Of a stretch of 64,000 nt of DNA, positions 17,644 to 24,770 are shown piece by piece. Numbering within the stretch: position 1 is the stretch's first letter; every line of letters starts with the position of its first letter. The notes below the pieces were generated by a model. The model did no database searches and was not told the origin of the DNA. It saw nothing but the letters and a program-made list of their open reading frames with translations. This DNA comes from Pseudomonas sp. P5_109 (GTDB taxonomy: Bacteria; Pseudomonadota; Gammaproteobacteria; Pseudomonadales; Pseudomonadaceae): contig NZ_CP125380.1 of assembly GCF_034009455.1 (NCBI RefSeq), positions 6,236,001-6,300,000 on the forward strand, given 5' to 3'. Made by a program: the position numbers and the translations under genes.

Positions 17644-18616
17644 GACCCACGCGCCAGCCCATGCAAAGAGCCCGGGCAAGTCCCATTGGGGTCGCTGGAA
17701 ACGACCGCTGACGATGCTGTTTTTCCTGATGCTGATCGTGCTGTTCGCGACGCTCGCCCAGCGCCTCGAATGGAACGAAGTGTTCGATAACCTGGCCGAT
17801 TTCAAGGTGCGCACGCTGATCATTGCGTCGGGGCTGACCCTGGTGAGCTTTCTGGTGTACGCCTGCTTCGACCTGATCGGCCGCACCTACATCCGCCAGA
17901 ACCTGACATGGAAGCAGATCCTGCCCGTGGGGATCATCAGCTATGCCTTCAACCTCAACCTGAGCGCCTGGGTCGGCGGTATCGCCATGCGTTACCGGCT
18001 GTATTCGCGGCTCGGGGTCAGCAAGAGCAACATCGCGAAAATCCTCGGCCTGAGCCTGGCGACCAACTGGTTCGGCTACATGGTGATTGCCGGCGCCGTG
18101 TTCAGCAGCGGGCTGGTGCGCATGCCGCCGGGCTGGAAGCTCAGCAGTAGCGCGCTGCAAGGCGTAGGGATTTTGTTGCTACTGCTGAGCGCCGGGTACC
18201 TGGCGGCGTGCCGGTTTGCCAAACGTCGGGAGTGGGCGATTCGCGGTATCGAAATTGACCTGCCATCGCTGCGCATGGCGGTGCTGCAACTGGCCCTCGG
18301 GGCCCTGAACTGGGCGCTGATGGCGGCGGTGATTTTCACTTTGCTGCCGGGCAAACTGGATTATCCATTGGTGCTGGGCGTGCTGTTGATCAGCGCCATC
18401 GCCGGGGTCATCACCCACATCCCGGCCGGGCTCGGCGTGCTCGAGGCGGTGTTCGTGGCGCTGCTGCAACATGAGGTTTCGCGAGGCAGCCTGGTGGCGG
18501 GACTGCTGGCCTATCGAGCGATTTACTTCATTCTGCCGCTGTTGATTGCCCTGGTGATGTATTTGCTGGTGGAGGCCAAGGCCAAGTCGTTGCGGATTTC
18601 CAGGAAACCCAAGTGA
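17630..18616 (+). CDS. YbhN-like UPF0104 membrane protein (LPG synthase TM domain)
   Basis: This 328-residue integral membrane protein has about eight predicted helices, starting with MLFFLMLIVLFATLAQRL. NLNLSAWVGGIAMRYRLYSR, HIPAGLGVLEAVFVALL and AYRAIYFILPLLIALVMYLL match the lysylphosphatidylglycerol synthase transmembrane family (UPF0104). The synthase's catalytic domain is absent, so it is not an aminoacyl-lipid synthase. Lipid flipping is a reasonable guess from the family's fold. In E. coli ybhN sits beside clsB. It is the last gene of the operon and is followed by a REP doublet. Confidence 0.88.
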   Translation: MNRAETHAPAHAKSPGKSHWGRWKRPLTMLFFLMLIVLFATLAQRLEWNEVFDNLADFKVRTLIIASGLTLVSFLVYACFDLIGRTYIRQNLTWKQILPVGIISYAFNLNLSAWVGGIAMRYRLYSRLGVSKSNIAKILGLSLATNWFGYMVIAGAVFSSGLVRMPPGWKLSSSALQGVGILLLLLSAGYLAACRFAKRREWAIRGIEIDLPSLRMAVLQLALGALNWALMAAVIFTLLPGKLDYPLVLGVLLISAIAGVITHIPAGLGVLEAVFVALLQHEVSRGSLVAGLLAYRAIYFILPLLIALVMYLLVEAKAKSLRISRKPK

Positions 18617-18636
18617 TTTTGTGCTGGTTGTGAGGA

Positions 18637-18737
18637 CGCCTTCGCGAGCAAGCCCGCTCCCACAAGGATCGAAGGCGTACCATAGAATTTGCATCCACCA
18701 ACGGACCCTGTGGGAGCGGGCTTGCCCGCGAAGGCGT
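18637..18737. repeat. REP doublet (REPIN) between convergent genes
   Basis: Facing GTGGGAGCGGGCTTGCTCGC-type copies at 18637-18667 and 18708-18737 fill nearly the whole gap between the YbhN-like gene and the hydrolase gene. No separate terminator is seen. Confidence 0.9.
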
Positions 18738-18757
18738 CCGCAAGATCACCACAAATC

Positions 18758-19516
18758 TCAGGACGATTGAATAATGCTCAACCGCTCCCCTACCACCATC
18801 TCGGTAATCCAGTCGACGAGGATCGAGGTGTAGGCCTGTTGGGAAACCGGCTCACTCAAGGCATGGTCGGCGCCGTCGATGATGCGGTGAGTCAGTGAAT
18901 GAGTCTGCTGGCACGCCGCGCGGTAGCTCATGATCGTCGCATGGGGCACGTAATCGTCAGTCTCGGACTGCACCAGCAGGACATCCCCGGTGAATTGCGA
19001 ACAGGCATGCAAGGCGCGGTTACTGTCGGCACGCACCAGGGTGCTTCGATAGTCACGCAGATCCAACTTGTCCAGATCGCGTTTCGGCGCGTGCCATTGC
19101 TCGTCGCGATACAGCGCCGGCACCCGTAGCGCCAGCCAGCGCACGGGTCTGAGCGAGGTCAGGATCGAGGCCAGATACCCCCCGTAACTGGTGCCGACCA
19201 CGGCAATCGCCGAGGTATCGAGGGCCGGGTGCGCGAGCAGGCGATCATAGGCTGCCAGCAGGTCGCGCAAGTTGTCTTCGCGGGTCACCCGGGACAATGG
19301 AATGCCGGTGCCGCCGGTGTGCCCGCGCAGGTCGAAAGTCAGACACACGCAGCCCAACCCGGCGATGCCTTTGGCGCGCTCCAGGTCCCGCTCCTGACTG
19401 CCGCCCCAACCGTGCACGAAGAGCACGCCGGGGACTTTCGATTTGGGGCTCAGAAAAGTCCCGCTCATCTGTTCGTTGTCGATGTCGATCTGAATGGATT
19501 CGCTTCTAGCCGTCAT
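18758..19516 (-). CDS. Alpha/beta hydrolase (dienelactone hydrolase-like)
   Basis: This 252-residue cytoplasmic enzyme has the alpha/beta hydrolase fold. The oxyanion region is GVLFVHGWGGSQ, the nucleophile elbow is GTSYGG (Ser), the acid is Asp in SETDDYVPH and the catalytic His is in DGADHAL. The substrate is unknown; an ester or peptide is possible. Its start overlaps the end of the DUF3182 gene by 11 bp, so the two are coupled and probably act together. Confidence 0.88.
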   Translation of the reverse strand: MTARSESIQIDIDNEQMSGTFLSPKSKVPGVLFVHGWGGSQERDLERAKGIAGLGCVCLTFDLRGHTGGTGIPLSRVTREDNLRDLLAAYDRLLAHPALDTSAIAVVGTSYGGYLASILTSLRPVRWLALRVPALYRDEQWHAPKRDLDKLDLRDYRSTLVRADSNRALHACSQFTGDVLLVQSETDDYVPHATIMSYRAACQQTHSLTHRIIDGADHALSEPVSQQAYTSILVDWITEMVVGERLSIIQSS

Positions 19517-20615
19517 AGGATTTGACCGTTACGTACTTGAGCAGAAAGTCACTGGTCTGCGCCGGCCCGCGGTACACCTCGATGGCGTCTGCAGGCAGCG
19601 GCTGATCGTTGTAGGTTTCCACCGAAGACACCCGGATCGCGCGCATCCCCCGATCGTTGACGAAACTCTGCAACGCCGCCACTTCGGCACTGCTGGCACC
19701 ACCCATGCGCCAGGACTGTTCGAGCACACCGCTGCGCGCCTGCCCGTCACTGTCAACACCTTGGGCGATGTCGTAGTTGCGCCGCGAGGCATAAAAGCCG
19801 GGATAGGCTTCATCCGCCGCCTTGTCGAACACCTGCGCCTGATGAATCGCCAGGCGCACATCTTCCGGCAGATCCAGTTTCAGCAATTCGTCGTAGTCGC
19901 CCGGCACCACCAGCAGGTTGGACCCGCCATACACAGCCTCGCCCTGCGCGTCTTCGGTAAGGTATTGATCACCGCAGTAACTGAGGATCTTGCCGCCAAT
20001 AAAACTCTGGCCGACGCTGTGGGTGATCACCTGGTCCAGATCCTGTTCGAGCACCACGCCTTCGGTGAACGTAGTCCCGGCCTCTGGCCTGGCGAGCACT
20101 TCATCGAACCCGTCGAGGCTTTTGATCACTTCCTGACCGCGTCCGGCACAGGCATGAATCGGCTTCAGGCGGATCGGCCCGGTGTACAACAGATGCTCCG
20201 CCGCCGGACGCGCGTCCTTCAGGGAGAAGACGCTGAGACCGTCGAGCACCACGCTGCGCACCCGCTCGGAAAACAATGGAGCCCAGCCTGGCGGCGCATG
20301 GGCATGGCGGTTGAGCAATCCGTGACTGATGGCCTTGGTGCAGATGAAGTCGTGGTCGACATAACCACCCCACAAATCTTCCGGTCCCTTGACCCCCAGT
20401 TGCCGGGCAGCCGCAGCGCCCACAAGTGTCTGGGTCGGCAACAGGTAGAGATCCCGTCCGTCGTGCAACTGCGGATCGTAGCTGCCGCCGTACTTGAGCC
20501 CCAATATCTGCGCCAGCCAGCGGGCCAGCGCACGGTTGGTTTCGACTTCATGCAGCGGCGCGTTGGCGAGCACCGAATGGGCGACCACCAGTTTCTTGCG
20601 GTTTGTTGGGGTCAT
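19506..20615 (-). CDS. DUF3182 family protein (ATP-grasp-like)
   Basis: This 369-residue protein belongs to DUF3182. The middle part shows a nucleotide-binding pattern like that of ATP-grasp ligases: GPIRLKPIHACAGRGQEVI (Lys plus Gly-rich loop), GVVLEQDL (Glu) and DQYLTED. No signal peptide or membrane helix is visible. ATP-grasp enzymes couple an acid to an amine or thiol. The substrate is not known. It is the first gene of a pair with the alpha/beta hydrolase. The ribosome binding site GAAGGGGG lies inside a 9-bp inverted repeat (20621-20658), so translation may be controlled by RNA structure. Confidence 0.85.
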   Translation of the reverse strand: MTPTNRKKLVVAHSVLANAPLHEVETNRALARWLAQILGLKYGGSYDPQLHDGRDLYLLPTQTLVGAAAARQLGVKGPEDLWGGYVDHDFICTKAISHGLLNRHAHAPPGWAPLFSERVRSVVLDGLSVFSLKDARPAAEHLLYTGPIRLKPIHACAGRGQEVIKSLDGFDEVLARPEAGTTFTEGVVLEQDLDQVITHSVGQSFIGGKILSYCGDQYLTEDAQGEAVYGGSNLLVVPGDYDELLKLDLPEDVRLAIHQAQVFDKAADEAYPGFYASRRNYDIAQGVDSDGQARSGVLEQSWRMGGASSAEVAALQSFVNDRGMRAIRVSSVETYNDQPLPADAIEVYRGPAQTSDFLLKYVTVKSYDG

Positions 20616-20620
20616 GCATC

Positions 20621-20658
20621 CCCCTTCAATCGACGCTTGATGAATGTAGTTGAAGGGG
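20621..20658 (-). promoter_or_regulatory. Inverted repeat that covers the DUF3182 ribosome binding site
   Basis: CCCCTTCAA (20621-20629) and TTGAAGGGG (20650-20658) are perfect 9-bp arms with a 20-base loop. In the mRNA (minus strand) the downstream arm ends in GAAGGGG, which is the Shine-Dalgarno sequence just before the ATG at 20615-20613. If it folds, the site is hidden. It could also be a DNA operator. Confidence 0.55.
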
Positions 20659-20806
20659 TGCAGGGATCAGGCCAAGGCTCGTTGTGGCATAAGGCGTTTT
20701 AAATCAGACCGTTGCCCATAAAGTGATGGCATGGGGCCTGTTTTATTCTGCACGACGCCCTTTGATACTCCGGCATTTTGCACGACTCAGGACTGGCACA
20801 GACCCC

Positions 20807-20894
20807 ATGTGGGAGTGGGCTTGCTCGCGAATGCTATCTGTCAGCGAGGCTGATGTTGACTGACGCACCGCTTTCGCGAGCAAGCCCCACACAG
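20807..20894. repeat. REP doublet (REPIN), partly decayed
   Basis: The left copy (20807-20833) has GTGGGAGTGGGCTTGCTCGC; the right copy (about 20872-20894) has lost bases from the GCGGGCTC region. It lies between two minus-strand genes in a 298-bp gap. Confidence 0.8.
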
Positions 20895-20913
20895 GGGATT
20901 TGTGGTGCTGCGT

Positions 20914-21906
20914 CTACCACGTCGCGGCCCCCGGCGTCACCCCGAACCGCGTCCGATAAACACTCGGCGCCAGCCCGGTGATTTTCTTGAAGGTCGCGCG
21001 AAACGCCCCGGGGTCCTGATAACCCACGGTCCAGGCGATGTGGTCAATGGTGCCGTTGGTGAATTCGAGCATTTCCCGGGCCTTGCCGACTCGCAGATGC
21101 TGGCAGTATTCGGTGGGTTTGAGGCCGGTGGCCGCACGGAATCGGCGCAGGAAGGTACGTTCTTCCATGCCTGCCTTTTCGGCCATCGCCGCCAGTGATA
21201 CATCCGTCGCCCCGGTGCTTTGCAGCCAGTGCTGCACCTTGAGGATCGCCGCATCACCATGGCTGAGGATCGGTGCAAAATTACTGCCGCACTCACTGGC
21301 GCTGTCGCTGTGCTCCACCACCAGAAACCGCGCGGTGCTGGTGGCAATGCTCGGCCCCAGCAGACGGTTGACCAGGCGCAGCCCCAGCTCGGACCAGGCC
21401 ATCAACCCGGCAGTGGTGATCAGGTCGCCGTCATCGACAATTGGCGTATCGGCCTTGAGCCTGATTGACGGGTAACGCTCGGCAAAGGCTTTGGCCGAGG
21501 TCCAGTGGGTGGTGGCACTGCGGCCATCGAGCAGACCGCTTTCCGCCAACAGGATAGACCCCACGCAAACCCCGCCCAGTGTCGCGCCGCCGGCATGTTG
21601 CTCGCGTAACCAGCGGATCAATCCCTGTGGCGCCTGGCCCTCGGTAAATCCGGCAATCGACGGGGGAATCAACACGGCCACCAGGGCGCGCTCCGGACCG
21701 GGATGGCTGTCGAAGACCCGCGCCGGCAACTGATCGCCTTCGACCTGCCAATGGCTGACCCGCAACAGCGGCAACTGCGCAGACTGATGTTCGGCGGCAA
21801 TCCGGTTGGCCACCCCGAACAAATCCGTCAAGCCATGCACCGCCGCCATCTGCGCGCCGGGATAGATCAGCACGCCCAGCTCAGCGATTGCCCTTTCTGC
21901 ATCCAT
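20914..21906 (-). CDS. GlxA family AraC-type transcriptional regulator
   Basis: This 330-residue regulator has an N-terminal DJ-1/PfpI-like domain and a C-terminal AraC DNA-binding domain. The first domain contains GGVCVGSILLAESGLLDGRS with the conserved Cys of the nucleophile elbow, although such regulators are not active amidases. The second has two helix-turn-helix units (VSLAAMAEKAGMEERTFLRR and RVGKAREMLEFTN through GYQDPGAFRATFKKITG). I choose the ATG at 21906, which is preceded by a GGGGG ribosome binding site; an upstream ATG at 21990 is unsupported. It is divergent, across about 100 bp, from a cysteine hydrolase gene that it probably controls. Confidence 0.9.
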   Translation of the reverse strand: MDAERAIAELGVLIYPGAQMAAVHGLTDLFGVANRIAAEHQSAQLPLLRVSHWQVEGDQLPARVFDSHPGPERALVAVLIPPSIAGFTEGQAPQGLIRWLREQHAGGATLGGVCVGSILLAESGLLDGRSATTHWTSAKAFAERYPSIRLKADTPIVDDGDLITTAGLMAWSELGLRLVNRLLGPSIATSTARFLVVEHSDSASECGSNFAPILSHGDAAILKVQHWLQSTGATDVSLAAMAEKAGMEERTFLRRFRAATGLKPTEYCQHLRVGKAREMLEFTNGTIDHIAWTVGYQDPGAFRATFKKITGLAPSVYRTRFGVTPGAATW

Positions 21907-22007
21907 TGTCAGTTTTCCCCCTTCTATTGTCGGTGCGACCAATCCCCGGATCGCCGGCCAGAGCCAATACTTCATTCCACACCAACACACACTTCGAGGA
22001 AACAGTC

Positions 22008-22556
22008 ATGGCCAAGCAAGCGCTCATCGTAGTCGATATCCAGAACGACTACTTCCCACAAGGCAAGTGGCCGCTGGTCGGCGCCGACGCCGCTGCGGAC
22101 AACGCCGTTCGCCTGATCAAGGCCTTCCGCGATGCCGGTGATTCGGTGGTGCACATCCGCCACGAATTCACGTCCGAAGAGGCGCCGTTTTTCACCCCGA
22201 ACTCCGAAGGCGCCAAGCTGCACCCCAAAGTGCTCAACCGCGCCGACGAACCGGTGGTGCTCAAGCACTTCGTCAACTCGTTCCGCGAAACCGAGCTGAA
22301 ATCGATCCTCGACGAACAAGGCATCAAGGAACTGGTGGTCGTGGGCAGCATGAGCCACATGTGCGTCGACGGCATCACCCGTGCGGCGGCGGACTTTGGC
22401 TACAAGGTGACCGTGATCCACGACGCCTGCGCCACCCGTGACCTGGAATTCAATGGCGTGAATGTACCGGCGGCCCAGGTTCATGCGGCGTTCATGGCAG
22501 CCCTGGCGTTTGCGTATGCCAGCGTGGTGTCGGCCAACGATTTCCTCGCGGCCTGA
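22008..22556 (+). CDS. Isochorismatase-family cysteine hydrolase
   Basis: This 182-residue enzyme shows the Asp-Lys-Cys triad of the family: Asp10 in VVDIQNDYF, Lys in VVLKHFVNSF and Cys in GSMSHMCVDGITRAAADFGY. Members cleave amides (nicotinamide, ureidoacrylate and others) or isochorismate. The exact substrate is not clear. The MCVDGITRAAADFGY region is close to the well-spread isochorismatase-like hydrolases of unknown substrate. An in-frame upstream ATG at 21888 overlaps the divergent regulator, so I use the ATG at 22008, which has a GAGGAAAC ribosome binding site. It ends in a strong terminator. Confidence 0.9.
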   Translation: MAKQALIVVDIQNDYFPQGKWPLVGADAAADNAVRLIKAFRDAGDSVVHIRHEFTSEEAPFFTPNSEGAKLHPKVLNRADEPVVLKHFVNSFRETELKSILDEQGIKELVVVGSMSHMCVDGITRAAADFGYKVTVIHDACATRDLEFNGVNVPAAQVHAAFMAALAFAYASVVSANDFLAA

Positions 22557-22584
22557 GCCTGCAACTAAATATCACCGACCATAA

Positions 22585-22617
22585 AAAACCCGCACTTCAG
22601 ACCGAAGTGCGGGTTTT
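22585..22617. terminator. Bidirectional terminator after the cysteine hydrolase and ssb
   Basis: A 14-bp perfect stem, AAAACCCGCACTTC (22585-22598) with GAAGTGCGGGTTTT (22604-22617), closes a 5-base loop. It can end both the plus-strand hydrolase and the minus-strand ssb transcripts. Confidence 0.93.
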
Positions 22618-22653
22618 GTTTTTCAGCTTGCCGTTTGCAGGCTTTCAGCAGCT

Positions 22654-23172
22654 TTAGAACGGAATATCGTCATCAAAGCTGTCGAAATCCGGAGCTGGTT
22701 GAGGAGCGGCCTGCTGTGGAGCCGGACGCGACTGCTGCGGCGCCGACTGCTGTGGACGCGGAGCCTGCTGGCGCGGAGCGGATTGCTGGTAGTTGTTACC
22801 GCCGCCCTGGCCCTGCTGGTCGCCCTGTGGACGACCGCCCAGCAGTTGCATGGTGCCTTGCATGTCGACCACGATTTCGGTGGTGTAACGCTTGATACCG
22901 TCTTTTTCCCACTCACGGGTCTGCAGCTTGCCTTCGATGTACACCTGCGAACCTTTACGCAGGTATTCGCCGGCGATTTCCGCAACCTTGCCGAACATCG
23001 ACACACGGTGCCATTCGGTCTTTTCGACTTTCTGACCAGTTTGCTTGTCGGTCCACTGTTCGCTGGTTGCCAGACTCAGGTTGGTCACGGCATTACCGTT
23101 AGGCAAGTAGCGAACTTCGGGATCCTGGCCGCAAGTGCCGACCAATATGACTTTGTTAACCCCACGGGCCAT
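22654..23172 (-). CDS. ssb: Single-stranded DNA-binding protein
   Basis: This 172-residue protein has an OB-fold (residues about 1-110; [41 protein letters not shown]). A linker very rich in Gln, Pro and Ala ([20 protein letters not shown]) leads to the acidic tip [11 protein letters not shown], which recruits repair and replication partners. It acts in replication, recombination and repair as a tetramer. The upstream gene yajR ends 9 bp before its start, and both are read in the same direction, so they may share a transcript. It lies close to divergent uvrA, the usual ssb-uvrA arrangement of this lineage. Confidence 0.96.
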   Translation of the reverse strand: MARGVNKVILVGTCGQDPEVRYLPNGNAVTNLSLATSEQWTDKQTGQKVEKTEWHRVSMFGKVAEIAGEYLRKGSQVYIEGKLQTREWEKDGIKRYTTEIVVDMQGTMQLLGGRPQGDQQGQGGGNNYQQSAPRQQAPRPQQSAPQQSRPAPQQAAPQPAPDFDSFDDDIPF

Positions 23173-23181
23173 AACGTTCTC

Positions 23182-24579
23182 CTAGGCTACGCACGCTGCC
23201 TCGGCCGGGTTGTTCACCAGGCGCTCAAGGGTGGTGCGATCCAATAGTTCGGTGTCCAGTTTGATGTAAATCGCCGCCTCTTCCGCGACGATGACTGCAT
23301 CTGTTACCCCTACGACCGCCTTCAGGCGCTCGACCAGACCCGCTTCGCGGATCGCCTCGGGCGACAACGGCAAGCGCAGGCTTGTGACGTAGGGAGGTTC
23401 GCGCATGGTAACAGCAAAGGCTAGCCAGAGGGCAGCCAGACCGGCGCATCCGAGGAACACAACCGACAGACCGCCATGCTGGAACAGCCAGCCACCGAGG
23501 ATTCCCCCCAGTGCCGAGCCGAGGAACTGGCTGGTGGAATAAACCCCCATCGCCGTGCCCTTGCCGCCTGCCGGTGAAACCTTGCTGATCAGCGACGGCA
23601 ACGAGGCTTCCAGCAGATTGAACGCGGTGAAAAACACCACCGTACCGATCACCAGAGACCGCAAGCTATCGCCAAACTGCCAGAAGAATAGCTCAGTGAG
23701 CAGCAGCGTCACGACGGAGCCGAGCAAAACTCGTTTCATTTTGCGTTTCTTCTCGCCGTAGATAATGAACGGGATCATGGCGAAGAAAGAAATCAGCAGC
23801 GCGGTCAGGTACACCCACCAGTGCTGCTCCTTGGGCAGCCCGGCCTTCTCGACCAGCGCCAGCGGCAAGGCGACGAAGCTGGACATCAACATCGCGTGCA
23901 ACACAAAAATGCCCAGGTCCAGACGCAGCAGGTCCGGATGCTTGAGCGTCGGGATCAGCGCCTGGCGCGCTACACCGGACTCACGATGCTGCAACGGGCC
24001 GGTGGAACGCGGCACCATGAACATCACGATCACAATGCCGAACAATGCCATGCCGCCGGTGGCGAGGAACAACCCGGACAGGCCGAAAGCGCGGGTCAGC
24101 AGCGGGCCGACCACCATGGCCACCGCAAACGACAGGCCGATGGTCATGCCGATCATGGCCATGGCCTTGGTCCGGTGTTGCTCGCGGGTCAGGTCGGACA
24201 GCAAGGCCATGACCGCTGCGGAAATCGCCCCGGCGCCCTGCAGGATTCGCCCGGCGATCACACCCCAGATCGAATCGGCATTGGCTGCCAGCAGGCTGCC
24301 GAGGGCAAACACGATCAGGCCCAGGTAAATCACCGGGCGGCGACCGATGCGGTCGGAAATGAAACCGAAAGGAATCTGGAAAACCGCCTGGGTCAGGCCA
24401 TAAGCGCCAATCGCCAGGCCGATCAGGGCCGGCGTGGCTCCGGCCAGATCCATCCCATAGGTCGCCAGTACCGGCAACACCATGAACATGCCAAGCATAC
24501 GGAAGGCGAACACCAGGGCCAGACCGCTTGCCGCGCGGGTCTCGCTGCCACTCATGCGCTCGCTGTGGGGATCGTGCAT
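23182..24579 (-). CDS. yajR: YajR-like MFS transporter with C-terminal ferredoxin-like domain
   Basis: This 465-residue protein has the 12-helix major facilitator layout (FRMLGMFMVLPVLATYGMDL for helix 1; motif A GFISDRIGRRPVIYLG). About 70 C-terminal residues follow the last helix after REPPYVTSLRL. VERLKAVVGVTDAVIVAEEA and IYIKLDTELLDRTTLERLV fit the small beta-alpha-beta-beta-alpha-beta fold (YAM domain) seen in E. coli YajR, which has the same helix 11 sequence TAMGVYSTSQFLG and the same length. It is a proton-driven exporter of unknown substrate. The YAM domain may act as a sensor or gate. It is divergent from uvrA. Confidence 0.9.
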   Translation of the reverse strand: MHDPHSERMSGSETRAASGLALVFAFRMLGMFMVLPVLATYGMDLAGATPALIGLAIGAYGLTQAVFQIPFGFISDRIGRRPVIYLGLIVFALGSLLAANADSIWGVIAGRILQGAGAISAAVMALLSDLTREQHRTKAMAMIGMTIGLSFAVAMVVGPLLTRAFGLSGLFLATGGMALFGIVIVMFMVPRSTGPLQHRESGVARQALIPTLKHPDLLRLDLGIFVLHAMLMSSFVALPLALVEKAGLPKEQHWWVYLTALLISFFAMIPFIIYGEKKRKMKRVLLGSVVTLLLTELFFWQFGDSLRSLVIGTVVFFTAFNLLEASLPSLISKVSPAGGKGTAMGVYSTSQFLGSALGGILGGWLFQHGGLSVVFLGCAGLAALWLAFAVTMREPPYVTSLRLPLSPEAIREAGLVERLKAVVGVTDAVIVAEEAAIYIKLDTELLDRTTLERLVNNPAEAACVA

Positions 24580-24770
24580 GGAAAAACCTCATGTGAACCG
24601 GCGGCGATTCTACCAGTCCCATCGATTGGCGGGGTATATCGCGACGCTTTGACGCGCATTGCTGACACACTCTTCATGTAAGACAGTAGCCCACTCGTTT
24701 GATAGTGTGCATCCATCCAGTATTTGGCCGTATACTCCTACGTTTTCGACGCCCGCCGAGCGAGGCCACC

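Noticed and set aside
24715..24740. LexA box before uvrA (AGTAT-N8-ATACT)
   Set aside because: It does not fit the CTG-N10-CAG pattern, and uvrA is, to my knowledge, not a member of the P. aeruginosa LexA regulon.
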